Shown: positions 11,457 to 22,088 of the stretch, one piece after another
Position numbering within the stretch: the stretch's first letter is position 1
How the letters are laid out: every line of letters starts with the position of its first letter
DNA from: Shewanella glacialimarina
GTDB taxonomy: Bacteria; Pseudomonadota; Gammaproteobacteria; Enterobacterales; Shewanellaceae
Assembly: GCF_020511155.1 (NCBI RefSeq)
Contig: NZ_CP041216.1
Span: 2,542,001 to 2,606,000 of the forward strand
Reading direction: 5' to 3'
DNA: 64,000 bases
Notes under the pieces: generated by a model
The model's database searches: none
The model's input: the letters and a program-made list of their open reading frames with translations, nothing else
Told to the model about the DNA's origin: nothing
Position numbers and translations under genes: made by a program

Positions 11457-12032
11457 CTACTGTGATAAGGTTAGCACAAATGACACTGGAACCGCTAAAC
11501 TGATACTGGTTAATCCGGCGATATCACGTAACTTTTCAACCCCTGATACTAAATTAAAATCTCCAGCTTGAACAACCACTGGCATTAAACTTGTTACTAA
11601 CATTTTAGTGGCTGACAATTTAGCGACCACCACATTGAAAGGTAAAACTTGCTGCTCACCATGGAGCGCAACTGTAGCATCAACTTGGGTTGTTAACGTT
11701 TCGCCGACTTTTAAATCACTTATAAGCTTTGGGTTAATATTGGCTGTCAGTTGTAATTTTGGAAACTGAGCAACTTCAAATAACAAACCTTGCATTCTGT
11801 CATCACGGACACTAATTCCGCTATCTACACTGCTTAAGTCTATTGTTAAACTAAATCCACCAGAGTCACTCAGAGCACCTTCTATTTGTTTAAATCGATG
11901 AACCTCTCCCACGTCTGCTTTTTTAATTGAAATAAAGCTGACTGTAGACTGACTATTATTCACCTTCCAATCACTGGCTAAAGCCTGATTAGACAGTAAT
12001 CCAAGTACCATTAACGATAACCATAGTTTCAT
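11457..12032 (-). CDS. YceI-family periplasmic lipid-binding-like protein
   Basis: 191 aa from the ATG that follows AAGGAT; an ATG eight codons upstream has no ribosome site. Signal peptide of about 19 residues ending ALA, then the YceI beta-barrel (lipocalin-like fold) with SDWKVNNSQSTVSFISIKK at its N terminus and the DRMQG... family motif. Members bind isoprenoid-type lipids; the ligand here is unknown. It stands alone between yaiI and the DUF3802-like gene. Confidence 0.85.
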   Translation of the reverse strand: MKLWLSLMVLGLLSNQALASDWKVNNSQSTVSFISIKKADVGEVHRFKQIEGALSDSGGFSLTIDLSSVDSGISVRDDRMQGLLFEVAQFPKLQLTANINPKLISDLKVGETLTTQVDATVALHGEQQVLPFNVVVAKLSATKMLVTSLMPVVVQAGDFNLVSGVEKLRDIAGLTSISLAVPVSFVLTLSQ

Positions 12033-12073
12033 CTTAAAATCCTTTTGCGAGTTCATAATATAATAAGTATAGA

Positions 12074-12526
12074 TCAGCGTTGATTAACTAACCATTTATC
12101 CAACGATTGAGCAAATGCATGCTTATCTGTTTGTGAAAAAGTATTCGGGCCTTGGGTATGCACACCGCTGCTTCGCATCTCCTCCATAAAATCACGCATA
12201 GTTACTGTTTGCTTGATATTTTCAGTTGTATAGACATTGCCTCTAGGGTTAATGGCTAAAGCGCCTTTGTCAATTGCATCTGAAGCAAGCGGAATATCGG
12301 CGGTGATCACTAGATCCCCTTGATGAAGTTGCTCGACAATATAATTATCTGCTTCATCAAAACCAGAACTCACTCGGATCATCTTAATAAAGGGTGATAT
12401 CGGTATTTTAATCATCTGATTAGCAACCAAGATAATGTTAACCGATTTACGCTCGGCGGCCCTAAACAACATCTCTTTTACTGGGTTAGGACACGCATCA
12501 GCATCCACCCAAATCTTAGCTTGCAT
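12074..12526 (-). CDS. yaiI: YaiI/YqxD family protein (UPF0178, DUF188)
   Basis: 150 aa, full length. The [11 protein letters not shown] motif near the N terminus and the DADIPLA-type second motif (here [11 protein letters not shown]) mark the DUF188 family, a PIN-like/NYN nuclease-type fold whose cellular role is not established. It is 12 bp downstream of pdxH on the same strand, so they probably form an operon. Confidence 0.9.
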   Translation of the reverse strand: MQAKIWVDADACPNPVKEMLFRAAERKSVNIILVANQMIKIPISPFIKMIRVSSGFDEADNYIVEQLHQGDLVITADIPLASDAIDKGALAINPRGNVYTTENIKQTVTMRDFMEEMRSSGVHTQGPNTFSQTDKHAFAQSLDKWLVNQR

Positions 12527-12538
12527 AGCATGTCCTCA

Positions 12539-13180
12539 TTAAGGTGCTAAACGATCAATTAGCCATGTTGACTCAGGTAATTGACTGTATATAAACCTAT
12601 CATGCAATCTATGCTCCCCACCTTGCCAAAACTCGATACTTTGAGGTCGCACTAAGTATCCTCCCCAAAACTTAGGTAATGGCACATCGCCTTGAGCAAA
12701 TTTAGCCTTCATTTCATTAAACTTACCTTCTAAAACTTGGCGAGCAGAAATTTTACTCGACTGTTTAGATACCCAGGCAGCTATTTGGCTGTCCTTAGGT
12801 CGGCTCATAAAGTATTTAGCGACTTCAACCATAGATAATGGCTCAGCTTTACCAATAACAGCGACTTGTCGCTCTAAAGGATGCCAAGGAAATAATAAGC
12901 TTATCTTATTGTTGGTTGATAATTGCGCCGCTTTGCGACTTGCTAGATTAGTAAAAAATATAAAACCATTATCATCAAATTTTTTAAGTAATACGATACG
13001 CTGAAAAGGCTGGCCATCTTCATCAACGGTAGCAACACACATAGCTGTAGGATCGGTTAAATTGGCATCTTTGGCCTGTGAGAGCCACTTTTCAAATAAA
13101 TCCATCGGATTTATCGGTAAATCAGCACGGCGTAATCCACCTTGAGTATACTCTCGACGAATATCACTTAAATCGCTCAT
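12539..13180 (-). CDS. pdxH: Pyridoxamine 5'-phosphate oxidase
   Basis: FMN enzyme that oxidises pyridoxine/pyridoxamine 5'-phosphate to pyridoxal 5'-phosphate. Its 213 aa are full length. Family features include RREYTQGGL at the N terminus, the FMN-binding RIVLLKKFD and [10 protein letters not shown] segments, and the C-terminal WGGYLV..IEFWQGG.HRLHDR signature. PLP made here serves PLP enzymes such as SpeA nearby. No oddities. Confidence 0.96.
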   Translation of the reverse strand: MSDLSDIRREYTQGGLRRADLPINPMDLFEKWLSQAKDANLTDPTAMCVATVDEDGQPFQRIVLLKKFDDNGFIFFTNLASRKAAQLSTNNKISLLFPWHPLERQVAVIGKAEPLSMVEVAKYFMSRPKDSQIAAWVSKQSSKISARQVLEGKFNEMKAKFAQGDVPLPKFWGGYLVRPQSIEFWQGGEHRLHDRFIYSQLPESTWLIDRLAP

Positions 13181-13566
13181 ACCTTCCCCTTATAAGATAA
13201 AGCCCACTTCATGCTGGCTTTATATCAAAATATTATTTGTTAACTAAGCCTGTTCCTTTAGCCCAAACATGCGGCATTTAAAGACCTAGCGTAGCACCTG
13301 CAAAGCGATAAATATCTACTGATTCATAACATGGTGCAACTGGAGCCATATCTAGATTAACTATACTCATACAATGTAGGCAGTAAATGACTTTTATCGC
13401 TTTATCGCTGATTAATAAACTGAACACTGAAGTTACTGGTACGGTCAAAACATTCAATATCAAACGAGGTATGTAGCAATATATTTACGCACTTAAGTCA
13501 CCATTTACACATACTGAATATTCAGGCTTGCTGCAAAAATGGCAGTACACTGTCCAAATTGCTAAT
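13181..13566. other. Intergenic region upstream of pdxH
   Basis: 386 bp between speD (stop) and pdxH (start), both on the - strand. A 61-codon - strand frame at 13278-13463 has a start codon but no good ribosome site and no recognised family. I treat it as unlikely coding. No clear terminator was seen after speD. Confidence 0.4.
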
Positions 13567-14496
13567 TTACAAAAACTCAGGGCTCAGTAATTCTGAGCAA
13601 GTCTGCTGATAGTGGCTGAAAATTACATTATAACCTTGCCTAATTGGATATGAGCAATGTCCTACACATATATTTTTAGGTTCTATTGGCGAGGCTATCT
13701 CGGTGTTGAATCCGATGATGTCCCAACTTCTTGGCTTCAATATTGCCAACAGGGTTGACGCTATATCAGATTGATGTTGCTCAAGGTCTACATTAGTTTC
13801 TAAACTGACATACGAGCTCTGCTCTTGGGGCGTAATATGTACTGTGTAATAGAAATTATCTTTAATGCCATTGATTGAAAAACCAAGCGGAGTAAACACA
13901 TGTGCATCGTATTCAAAGTCTGCAAAAAACTCATCTAGCAATAACAGTTTATATATCTGAGCTACTGTTTGCTGCTCAGTACATAAATAGTCTGCCACTG
14001 GTCCACTAATGTGGTACATCAATAATTCGTAGCTTTTATCCTGTGGCAGAATTTGGCTACTTTTAACACTGCTAAATAAAAAGTGATGATGATTATCTAA
14101 ATGACCGACTCGAAAGGCGGTACCGGGTACCCTCAGCCTCAAGGTATTAATGTCATCTATAAACGTGCTGGCCTGTAAATGAGCTAAATATTCATTTTTA
14201 CGTTGATAGCTAATAAATATCAGCTTATCTTCGGTCACTTTATCAATTAACGCACTCACTGAATCGATTAATGTCGATAAGCCACACGTTAGCATTACCA
14301 CCCGATGGTCCCACACAAACAAGCTAGACTCACTGAGTAAGTATGCATCACATTGATCATTGTTAATATGCGACAGGATATCTGCCTTGGCTAAACTGAC
14401 AATATGCTCCCAGAAAGATAACGGCAAAGCACGAAGTGATCCGAAACTCGGATCAACGCATAACTCTACTTTTTTTTCTGAACCTTCAAAAAACAT
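13567..14496 (-). CDS. speD: S-adenosylmethionine decarboxylase, eukaryotic-type proenzyme
   Basis: Pyruvoyl enzyme that makes decarboxylated SAM, the aminopropyl donor for polyamines. From the ATG it is 309 aa; a GTG three codons earlier is possible. It resembles the animal/plant family rather than E. coli SpeD. It has FFEGSEKK at the N terminus and the self-processing site SESSLFV, with cleavage expected between Glu56 and Ser57. The catalytic Cys71 lies in TCG. The C-terminal part has GFSINGI and the HITPQ...SYVSLETN block with the processing His. Human Cys226 is not conserved. It lies downstream of speA with a hairpin between. Confidence 0.92.
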   Translation of the reverse strand: MFFEGSEKKVELCVDPSFGSLRALPLSFWEHIVSLAKADILSHINNDQCDAYLLSESSLFVWDHRVVMLTCGLSTLIDSVSALIDKVTEDKLIFISYQRKNEYLAHLQASTFIDDINTLRLRVPGTAFRVGHLDNHHHFLFSSVKSSQILPQDKSYELLMYHISGPVADYLCTEQQTVAQIYKLLLLDEFFADFEYDAHVFTPLGFSINGIKDNFYYTVHITPQEQSSYVSLETNVDLEQHQSDIASTLLAILKPRSWDIIGFNTEIASPIEPKNICVGHCSYPIRQGYNVIFSHYQQTCSELLSPEFL

Positions 14497-14532
14497 ATTA
14501 ATCACGCATAACTCAATTGATTGAAAATAAAT

Positions 14533-14565
14533 AAAGGCTTAGTCATTATTCATAACTAAGCCTTT
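14533..14565 (-). terminator. Intrinsic terminator between speA and speD
   Basis: Eleven-bp stem aaaggcttagt / actaagccttt with an 11-nt loop and T-rich sequence on both sides. It sits 40 bp after the speA stop and before speD on the same strand, so it may terminate or attenuate read-through into speD. Confidence 0.7.
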
Positions 14566-14605
14566 TCTTCAATGATTTACTGATTAAGATTTACATAAAT
14601 TAATA

Positions 14606-16516
14606 TTAAAAATCTTCAAGATAAGTGTAACCGTCTAGGCCAGCTTGTAACTCTTCAAGAGTACTTACACGCTCATCAGGTGCAATATGCTGTTCTACTA
14701 ACTCTTCAAACGTACGCATAAATGCATTCGCATCTAAGTTTACATAACGTAATACATCAGCAACTGTGTCACCTTGTAGTACTGATTCGATGTTAGTCAG
14801 TCCGTTTTCATCTAAACGAATAACTGCAGAGTTTGTATCACCAAATAAGTTATGCATATCACCAAGAATTTCTTGGTAAGCACCCACCATAAAGAAGCCT
14901 ATTAAGTACGGACTTTCTGCACTCCATGCAGGCACAGGCAATGTAGTTTCAATCCCTTGACCATCAACGTATTGATCAACTATCCCATCTGAGTCACAGG
15001 TAATATCCAGCATAACGGCACGGCGCTCTGGCGCTTTCTCTAGTCCAGATAATGGCAGCACAGGGAACACTTGATCGATACCCCAAGCATCCGGTAATGA
15101 CTGGAATAATGAGAAATTAACAAAGAACTTGTCAGCTAATTTTTCATTCAACTCATCAATTACTGGACGGTGATAGCGGTTATTATTACTTAATAAGCCC
15201 TTCACTTCGTGACAAACACGTAAATGAGCCTGTTCAGCCCAGGCACGATGCGCCAAAGTAAACTGACCAGCAGCGAATAACGAATGTGCTTCAGCAATGT
15301 CACTTTGGGTATCATGATAAATCTCAATGATGGCGCGTTGATCTTGACCACCACTGATTTCTTCCCATGATTGCCACATATTGTGTAACAACTGAGGGTC
15401 ATCTTCATTAGGCGCAACAATCACTTCTGGCATGTAAGCTTCAGTGCCAATAACATCTGTGATCAATACTGCATGATGCGCGGTTAAATGACGGCCAGAC
15501 TCTGAAATAATACGCGGCATTGGCTGCTCGTATTCATTACACAAATCAGTTAATACGTTAACAATGTTGTTAGCATATTCATTTAAACCATAATTCATTG
15601 AGTTGTTGCTTTGACTTCGAGTACCATCATAATCAACAGCTAAACCACCGCCGACATCAAAACAATCAATTTTGGCACCTAATTCGCGCAGTTCACAATA
15701 AAAACGACCCGCTTCGCCGACACCTTGACGAATATCACGGATATTGGCAATTTGCGATCCTAAATGGAAATGCAACAGCTGTAATGAATCAAGCATATCA
15801 GCGGTTTTTAATTGTTCGAGTACCTTAAGTACTTGCGCAGCAGACAAACCAAACTTTGATTTTTCGCCGCCGCTAGCTTGCCATTTGCCCTTACCCTGGA
15901 ATGCTAAGCGAACACGTAGGCCCAAACGAGGTGTCACACCTAATAGCTTGGCTTGTTCTAGTACCATAAGCAGTTCAGACATCTTTTCTAGCACGATGTA
16001 AACTTTATGGCCCAACTTTTCACCAATAAGCGCTAAACGCACATATTCTTTATCTTTATAGCCATTACAAACGATCACAGAACTGGCTTTTTGAGCCATT
16101 GCCAGCACAGCCATTAACTCTGGCTTACTACCGGCTTCTAAACCTAGCTGCGGTACTTCTTTAGACTTTTGGCTGGCTAAAATTTCTTCAACTACGGTTT
16201 GCTGCTGATTAACCTTAATCGGGTAAACTAATAAATAATCATTTTGATATTCGTATTTTTGAATGGCATCATTGAATGCCTCACATAAACTTTCTACACG
16301 ATGATGCAGAATTTGAGGGAAACGAACTAGCACAGGTAATGACACATCCTCTTTAACCAAATCCTTGGCTAAAGCACTTAATGCAACTTTATGATCGGGT
16401 TGACTTGGATTAGGTGATACAGTCACTTCCCCATCTTCACGAATACCATAGAAGCCGTGACTCCAATGAGTAACATTATAGCCCGCACGAGCATCTTCAA
16501 TTGACCAATCAGACAT
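14606..16516 (-). CDS. speA: Biosynthetic arginine decarboxylase
   Basis: PLP enzyme converting arginine to agmatine. Its 636 aa run from the ATG of [15 protein letters not shown], preceded by GGAAA; a GTG nine codons upstream is less likely. The PLP-lysine motif is YPIKVNQQ (about residue 99). The alanine-racemase-like barrel is followed by the long C-terminal beta domain. The [13 protein letters not shown] phosphate-binding stretch and the CDSDG active-site cysteine segment are present. Adjacent to speD, suggesting joint polyamine synthesis. Confidence 0.96.
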   Translation of the reverse strand: MSDWSIEDARAGYNVTHWSHGFYGIREDGEVTVSPNPSQPDHKVALSALAKDLVKEDVSLPVLVRFPQILHHRVESLCEAFNDAIQKYEYQNDYLLVYPIKVNQQQTVVEEILASQKSKEVPQLGLEAGSKPELMAVLAMAQKASSVIVCNGYKDKEYVRLALIGEKLGHKVYIVLEKMSELLMVLEQAKLLGVTPRLGLRVRLAFQGKGKWQASGGEKSKFGLSAAQVLKVLEQLKTADMLDSLQLLHFHLGSQIANIRDIRQGVGEAGRFYCELRELGAKIDCFDVGGGLAVDYDGTRSQSNNSMNYGLNEYANNIVNVLTDLCNEYEQPMPRIISESGRHLTAHHAVLITDVIGTEAYMPEVIVAPNEDDPQLLHNMWQSWEEISGGQDQRAIIEIYHDTQSDIAEAHSLFAAGQFTLAHRAWAEQAHLRVCHEVKGLLSNNNRYHRPVIDELNEKLADKFFVNFSLFQSLPDAWGIDQVFPVLPLSGLEKAPERRAVMLDITCDSDGIVDQYVDGQGIETTLPVPAWSAESPYLIGFFMVGAYQEILGDMHNLFGDTNSAVIRLDENGLTNIESVLQGDTVADVLRYVNLDANAFMRTFEELVEQHIAPDERVSTLEELQAGLDGYTYLEDF

Positions 16517-17113
16517 AATTATTTTCCGTATTTCCCCTACCACATCAAAATCACATTCTGATGTAATATGGCTTGTGAATTAAATCATCATAACGTTAGC
16601 ACATTATGAGATGTATAGTAGATGATCAGCTTTTACTTTGACGGCTAAATTATACCAATTTAGTGACACTGTTATCATCTATACGTACTTTATTTGCCGC
16701 TTTACTGCCTAGTATTTATCAATTCTAGGGCGACAATACAAACGCTTGTCTAAGTTTACTAAACGCATAAGTGAATACTTATGATCCATAACCGCATAAA
16801 TACTTAAGTCTATTTTTACAAGGCCATAAAGACTTATCAGTCAGTGTGTTAAACCTTAAAACTTGAGCCTTTAAAAGCGGCGCAATTAAACCGCGCATTG
16901 TGCTTCAATGCAAGTAGAATAAGCTGTGGTATTAATAAAAAGCCTAGATTCTTTTTCTCTTCACAGATGAATTTCGACTCAATACGGTGTGATACTATTA
17001 TCGGCTCACTCTTAATCTAAAATCACTCATAATTTTAAAAAACGTGTATACTAATGGCCTTTGAATATTTGCAATATTCACCTATTATTTTGCCCCAACA
17101 GATAGAGATTCAC
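16517..17113. other. Divergent intergenic region between speA and cvfB-like gene
   Basis: About 600 bp, A/T-rich, with no recognisable gene or structured RNA. It must contain promoters for speA (leftward) and the cvfB-like gene (rightward). A run of sequences related to cttaagt/acttaag near 16750-16830 is loosely repetitive, with no regulator assignable. Confidence 0.4.
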
Positions 17114-17944
17114 ATGATACAAATCGGAAGAAGCTATTCACTCGAAGTCGTTAAAGAAGTCAGTTTTGGTATATATGTTAATGCCCTCGAACTTGGCCAA
17201 GTGTTAGTTCCGAAAAAGTTTGTTCCTAAAACATATGAAATTGGTCAAAACATTGATGTTTTTTTATACCTAGACTCTGAAGATAAAGTGATTGCAACCA
17301 CACAAAAACCTTTCGCACAGATAGGTGAGTTTGCCTATTTAAAGGTTGCAGCTCTTAGCGAGTATGGCGCATTTTTAGATTGGGGTCTGGATAAAGATCT
17401 TTTCTTACCCTTTGGCGAACAGCACAAAACCATCGAAGAAGGCCGTTCATATTTAGTGTACGTCCATGCCAATAGAGCCGACGAGCGCATAGTTGCATCA
17501 TCTAAAGTTGATAAATTTTTAGATAAAACACCAGCAGATTATGAAGTTGGCGAGCAAGTAAACTTGATTATCGGTGGTTCAACCGACTTAGGCTTTAAAG
17601 CGATTATCAATAATAAGCATTGGGGCGTTATTTATGAAAATGAAGTTTTTCAAAAGTTACGTTTTGGCCAAACACTCACTGGCTTTATTAAAACATTACG
17701 CAGTGATGGCAAAATTGACCTAGTGCTTCAGAAGGGTTCTCAACAGGAACTGGATAAACAAGCGATTCAAATTATGAATAAACTTGCTAAAGCAGATGGC
17801 TTTTTACCTTTACACGACAAAACAGACGCCGACGTGATTTATGCACAATTAGCTATGAGTAAAAAAGCCTTTAAAAGATCCATTGGTGGCTTATTCAAAG
17901 GTGGACAAATTACTATCGAGAAAGACGGTATCCGTCTGGTTTAA
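17114..17944 (+). CDS. S1-like RNA-binding protein, CvfB/YitL family
   Basis: 276 aa from the ATG that follows AGAGA; an ATG 20 codons upstream would add an unrelated N terminus. The protein has three S1-type OB-fold segments (about 1-60, 60-130, 140-220, seen as GIYVNALELGQVLVP, GAFLDWGLDKDLFLP and FKAIINNKHWGVIY). It ends in a winged-helix domain (DADVIYAQLAMSKKAFKRSIGGL). Family members bind RNA and influence virulence-factor expression in Gram-positives; the target here is unknown. It has its own terminator. Confidence 0.88.
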   Translation: MIQIGRSYSLEVVKEVSFGIYVNALELGQVLVPKKFVPKTYEIGQNIDVFLYLDSEDKVIATTQKPFAQIGEFAYLKVAALSEYGAFLDWGLDKDLFLPFGEQHKTIEEGRSYLVYVHANRADERIVASSKVDKFLDKTPADYEVGEQVNLIIGGSTDLGFKAIINNKHWGVIYENEVFQKLRFGQTLTGFIKTLRSDGKIDLVLQKGSQQELDKQAIQIMNKLAKADGFLPLHDKTDADVIYAQLAMSKKAFKRSIGGLFKGGQITIEKDGIRLV

Positions 17945-18005
17945 AAGATAAACTGATTTTATTGTACAGTACATAAACGATTGCATTGATATCGTTGTTA
18001 AAACA

Positions 18006-18041
18006 AGCATGGGGATGCTATAACATCTTCATGCTTTTTTA
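18006..18041 (+). terminator. Intrinsic terminator after the cvfB-like gene
   Basis: Twelve-bp stem (agcatg..gatg / catc..catgct, two G-U pairs) with loop ctataa, followed by six T. It lies between the cvfB-like and yceH-like genes. Confidence 0.85.
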
Positions 18042-18058
18042 TTTAAGGAACACCATCA

Positions 18059-18709
18059 ATGGAATTAAATACACTGGAAGCCAGAGTGATTGGCTGTTTG
18101 ATGGAAAAAGAAATCACCACTCCCGATCAGTATCCCTTATCTCTTAACTCAATCACTTTAGCGTGTAACCAAAAAAGTAGCCGTGAACCTGTGATGTCTT
18201 TAACTGAATCTGAAGTACAGATTATCATTGATGGTTTGACTAAAAAGCGATTACTCAGTGAACAATCGGGGTTTGGCAGTAGAGTCATTAAATATAAACA
18301 CCGTTTTTGTAACACAGAATTTAGCGATTTAAAGCTCAACTCAGCCGAATACGCATTAGTGTGTGTTTTACTGTTAAGAGGGGCTCAGACACCTGGGGAA
18401 TTAAAAACACGCACTAATCGTTTACATGAGTTCTCAGATGTTACCCAAGTAGAATCTATTTTGCTCGAGCGAGCAAAACAAGATAAACCTTTTATTGCAC
18501 AACTGGCTAGGGAAGCGGGTAAACGAGATTGCCGTTACATTGAATTATTCAGTACATCTGTAGATGATTACCAAGCCAATAGTATCACTAACTTAGAGGT
18601 CTCAGCACAAGCGCAGCAAAACTCTTTACAAGATAATAAAATAGCTGAACTAGAACAACGAATTGAGGTATTAGAGACAGCATTCGCAAAGTTATTATCA
18701 CAGTCTTAG
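18059..18709 (+). CDS. YceH-family protein (DUF480)
   Basis: 216 aa. It begins [29 protein letters not shown], the hallmark of DUF480, a tandem winged-helix fold. The second wing is around [25 protein letters not shown], and a C-terminal coiled coil spans about 185-215. A ribosome site AAGGAA precedes the ATG. Function not established; DNA binding is only implied by the fold. Confidence 0.9.
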   Translation: MELNTLEARVIGCLMEKEITTPDQYPLSLNSITLACNQKSSREPVMSLTESEVQIIIDGLTKKRLLSEQSGFGSRVIKYKHRFCNTEFSDLKLNSAEYALVCVLLLRGAQTPGELKTRTNRLHEFSDVTQVESILLERAKQDKPFIAQLAREAGKRDCRYIELFSTSVDDYQANSITNLEVSAQAQQNSLQDNKIAELEQRIEVLETAFAKLLSQS

Positions 18710-18766
18710 CAAGCTCACTTGCTTAATCGTATGTTAATTTCGGGCGTTAATCACTAAAGGATCTTT

Positions 18767-19606
18767 ATGAATAACCCAGCAATATCATCTCCATCAGCCC
18801 TTTCGCATATCTGGCTGCTTGCTCGTTTCGAACTGACAAAGCGTTTCAGTAGCCGCAGTGGGATAATTGCATTAATCGCTTTTATCATGGTGTGGAGTAT
18901 TATTTTAATTTACCCTGTTAAAGAAGCCGCTAGCATTATTATGCAACCCAGCTTTAAAGAATTTATGGCGGCGGTATTTGGCCCTACCACACTTGACCAA
19001 TTGTTTAATTGGAAGGTTGCAGAGTTTGCTGTCTTTTGGGTTGCGGCGCTATATTTGTTCCCATTATTCAGTATTTTTATCTCGGCAGATCAATTTAGCT
19101 CAGATAAACAGCGGGGGACTTTACGCTTTATCAGCTTAAGAGTTAGCCGTAATAGCTTATTTCTAGGACGTTTTATTGGTCAAGTAATGATTCAATCATT
19201 ACTTATTTTACTGACGTTAATCGTCGCTATTGCGCTAGTTATGAGCAGAGACAGTAGCTTACTTTTTCCTGCAATCAAAACAGCTATGATTATTTTTGCT
19301 AGTGTATTGATTGTTGTATTACCTTACATTGCCATGATGGCACTATTGTCTATTATTGCCAATAGTGCACGTCAGGCCAGTATCTTCGCTGTTATTTTAT
19401 GGATTATTGTCTCGCTGGTAATTACCTTAATTAATGTTCAATTGCCGGGTTTTGACGTTGTCAGTTATTTACTGCCGGGTTCGCAATTATCTGACATGGT
19501 CAATACCCAAGGTTTAGCTGCATTTGCCTACACTCCCATTCCATTGTTACAAACTTTTGCCATATTAATCATAGGCCGCATTGTTATGCAAAGGAGCGCA
19601 TTATGA
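18767..19606 (+). CDS. ABC-2-type transporter permease
   Basis: 279 aa integral membrane protein with about six hydrophobic segments (near 33-53, 85-105, 140-160, 175-200, 205-225, 255-275). It starts with a cytoplasmic LARFELTKRFSSR segment typical of ABC-2 permeases. Its stop overlaps the ATPase gene by 4 bp (ATGA), so the two are coupled. Together they form an exporter; the substrate is not readable from sequence. Confidence 0.85.
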   Translation: MNNPAISSPSALSHIWLLARFELTKRFSSRSGIIALIAFIMVWSIILIYPVKEAASIIMQPSFKEFMAAVFGPTTLDQLFNWKVAEFAVFWVAALYLFPLFSIFISADQFSSDKQRGTLRFISLRVSRNSLFLGRFIGQVMIQSLLILLTLIVAIALVMSRDSSLLFPAIKTAMIIFASVLIVVLPYIAMMALLSIIANSARQASIFAVILWIIVSLVITLINVQLPGFDVVSYLLPGSQLSDMVNTQGLAAFAYTPIPLLQTFAILIIGRIVMQRSAL

Positions 19607-20523
19607 ATCTAATACACTGCAAGCAGCTCAGTAAAAGCTATAACGGTAAGCCTGTCTTAGATAAAGTTGATATATCATTGGTTGCTGGTGCCCCCATTGC
19701 ACTCGTTGGCCCTAACGGGGCGGGGAAAACGACTCTTTTTAGCATTTTGTGTGGTTATATCAAACCCAGTGCAGGGGAAGTCACTATTTTGGGCGAGCCC
19801 GTTGGTAGCCCTAAATTACAAGGCCTGCTTTCTGCATTACCACAAGATGCGCAACTAGACCCGGACAGTTCTATTTTTAGTCAACTAAAATTATTTGCTG
19901 AACTTCAGGGGATGAAAGGTAAAGCAGCAAAGCAAGAAGCTATGCGCGTCTTAGAGTTGGTAGATTTAGTTAATGTGGCTAAAGCAAAACCGAAAAGCTT
20001 AAGTCATGGTATGAGTAAACGGGTTTCGATTGCCCAAGCCTTAATCGGCTCGCCTAAATTAGTATTACTAGATGAGCCAACGGCCGGCCTTGATCCAGCT
20101 AATGCAAAGAAAATTCGTGAAATTGTTAGAGACCAATCCGAACGTACCACGTTTGTGATTAGCTCACACAATTTGGATGAATTAGAGAAATTGTGTGATC
20201 AGGTAATTTATTTAGAAAGAGGCCAGCTTAAACAGTCATTGTCGATACATACGGCGCAAGATGTTGATTACCTAACATTAATTATGAAAAAGGCTGATAT
20301 GGCCGCGGTGCATCAAGCACTACTTGGGCTAACAGCTATCACTAAAGTCAGTCAAAGTGCTAATAACCAATTTATTATTGAATACCCCACTCAATCTGAT
20401 TTCACTTTAGAACAACAACTGTTCAGTGTTTTAGCTCAACATCAATGGCAATATAAGTCGATTATGAAAGGACGTACATTAGAAGATACCTTGTTCGCTT
20501 CTGAGTTTGAACACGCCACCTAG
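19603..20523 (+). CDS. ABC transporter ATP-binding protein
   Basis: 306 aa ATPase partner of the permease upstream. Walker A is GPNGAGKTT (about residue 35), the Q-loop is in LPQDAQ, and the signature is LSHGMSKR (a variant of LSGGQ). Walker B is LVLLDEPTAGLDP and the H-loop is SSHNLDE. The C-terminal 80 residues form a regulatory domain as in CcmA/NatA-type drug or lipid exporters. A terminator follows. Confidence 0.93.
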   Translation: MNLIHCKQLSKSYNGKPVLDKVDISLVAGAPIALVGPNGAGKTTLFSILCGYIKPSAGEVTILGEPVGSPKLQGLLSALPQDAQLDPDSSIFSQLKLFAELQGMKGKAAKQEAMRVLELVDLVNVAKAKPKSLSHGMSKRVSIAQALIGSPKLVLLDEPTAGLDPANAKKIREIVRDQSERTTFVISSHNLDELEKLCDQVIYLERGQLKQSLSIHTAQDVDYLTLIMKKADMAAVHQALLGLTAITKVSQSANNQFIIEYPTQSDFTLEQQLFSVLAQHQWQYKSIMKGRTLEDTLFASEFEHAT

Positions 20524-20570
20524 AAGCTGTTTTTGTGGACATAGTTTGATTCTGTCTAGTATAAACAAGA

Positions 20571-20606
20571 AAGCCGGATAACTGTTTAGTTAACCGGCTT
20601 TTTATA
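20571..20606 (+). terminator. Intrinsic terminator of the ABC exporter operon
   Basis: Stem aagccgg.taac / gtta.ccggctt with one mismatch, loop tgttta, then TTTT. Confidence 0.85.
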
Positions 20607-20699
20607 TATCTGAATATATAAGTTCGCATTTTCAATTGATGCAAAAAATATTAAGCATATTGGGGAGGTTATACTTACGATGATATTCAATTTTGCCTA

Positions 20700-20735
20700 A
20701 AAAAAAGCAAAAAAAAACTGCGGCATATGCCACAG
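20700..20735 (-). terminator. Intrinsic terminator of the cold-shock gene
   Basis: Near-palindromic ctgcggcatatgccacag (one mismatch), followed on the - strand by long T tracts. It lies 37 bp past the csp stop. Confidence 0.8.
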
Positions 20736-20771
20736 CTTTAAGTCCATTTCACCTCGGTGAAATATTTTAGC

Positions 20772-20978
20772 TTAAACTAAAGAAACGTTTTCAGCTTGAG
20801 GACCTTTCTGACCTTGGGTCACAGTGAAAGAAACTTTTTGACCTTCGTCTAAAGTTTTGAAACCGTCTGAGTTAATTGCACGGAAGTGAACGAATACGTC
20901 TGGACCAGACTCTTGCTCGATAAATCCGAAACCTTTGTCAGAGTTGAACCACTTAACAACACCAGTAACTTGAGACAT
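20772..20978 (-). CDS. Cold-shock domain protein (CspA family)
   Basis: 68 aa single cold-shock domain, a single-stranded nucleic-acid binder and RNA chaperone. RNP1 is KGFGFIEQ and RNP2 is VFVHFRAI; it ends [10 protein letters not shown]. It could be a CspA/C/E- or CspG-type paralog. A ribosome site AGGAT precedes the ATG. The 250-bp gap upstream fits a long 5' leader as in cspA mRNAs, but I did not find a cold-box with certainty. Confidence 0.93.
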   Translation of the reverse strand: MSQVTGVVKWFNSDKGFGFIEQESGPDVFVHFRAINSDGFKTLDEGQKVSFTVTQGQKGPQAENVSLV

Positions 20979-21231
20979 GATATAAATCCTGTAAATATAA
21001 AATAAAGCCTAAACGGCGGTAACGCTGGAAAATGCCGGTATTACTTATGTTAACAGGACGAAACTGGTCGTATTGAAACACAAAAAATAAGTCCAACCTT
21101 CAAGCTATGTAAACTATAAACCATTTTAAGAATAAGTCAACAGGCATGATAACCATGACTCATTTAATTACTACTTAACTCAATACCGTTTATCTAAATT
21201 CATCAATAAGTTATTGGTGTATTTACTCAGT

Positions 21232-22068
21232 TTACCCTGCAACACTATGACGTTTATGCACTTCGATTTTAAAATCTAATTCACAGTTAAGCCCTTCTTC
21301 TGCCATCTGTTGCTTTTGACTCAAGGATAACTTCCATGCATAAGGTGTCATATTGAGTAAATGTTCAATATCACTTTCATCTGTTAATGACAGCATGTAC
21401 TCAAGACTATGCTGACCAAGATAATCAAAACCTTGCAATACTAATGACTCTTGTGGGTGGAGTCTTGGTTGATCATAAATTTTTTGTTTAATCGCAAAGT
21501 GATGTTTAGGCCCAGGAGAGACAGTAATTAATATCCCTTCAGGTTTGATGACTCGTTGTAGCTCTTCTACTTTAGATGGCGCATAAATGCGAATAGCTAA
21601 ATCAAAACTATTTTCAATAAATGGCATCTCAAATACGCTCGCAACACAAAAATGCATGTTAGGATATTTTTTTGCCGCATATTTAATCGCAATTTTAGAA
21701 ATATCTAATCCCCATAATTGGCAATCACTTTGTGTCTGATGAAGTTGATTAATTAAACGATAGCTGTAATACCCTTCCCCGCAGCCAATATCTAAAATGG
21801 CTTTTGCCTGTGGCTTATACTCACTAGCTAACTGATTCACTTTATCACTGAGTGCTTGATAATGTCCTTTGTTCAAAAATTCGCGTCTAGCCAACATCAT
21901 TTCTTTATTGTCGCCAGGATCTTTCGATTTCTTTTTTTGTACCGGTAACAAATTCACATAGCCTTCTTTAGCCGTGTCAAATTGATGATTTTTTGCACAA
22001 TACCAGGTTTTAGTTTGATTTTGATTTTGAGCTAAAGGAAGCTGACAAATAGGACAGATATAGGACAT
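21232..22068 (-). CDS. rlmA: 23S rRNA (guanine-745-N1)-methyltransferase
   Basis: SAM-dependent rRNA methyltransferase. 278 aa from the ATG of MSYICPICQLPL. The N-terminal Zn finger uses Cys5, Cys8, Cys24 and His28. The SAM-binding motif I is ILDIGCGEGYYSYRL. NLLPVQKKKSKDPGDNKEM is a family block linking the finger to the catalytic domain. It sits 17 bp downstream of the unrecognised gene at 22089-22895, likely cotranscribed. Confidence 0.93.
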   Translation of the reverse strand: MSYICPICQLPLAQNQNQTKTWYCAKNHQFDTAKEGYVNLLPVQKKKSKDPGDNKEMMLARREFLNKGHYQALSDKVNQLASEYKPQAKAILDIGCGEGYYSYRLINQLHQTQSDCQLWGLDISKIAIKYAAKKYPNMHFCVASVFEMPFIENSFDLAIRIYAPSKVEELQRVIKPEGILITVSPGPKHHFAIKQKIYDQPRLHPQESLVLQGFDYLGQHSLEYMLSLTDESDIEHLLNMTPYAWKLSLSQKQQMAEEGLNCELDFKIEVHKRHSVAG

Positions 22069-22088
22069 CAATAATTCTTAATAAGTTG

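Noticed and set aside
13278..13463. 61-codon - strand ORF between speD and pdxH
   Set aside because: No ribosome site, no recognisable family, unusual composition; not enough support to call a gene.
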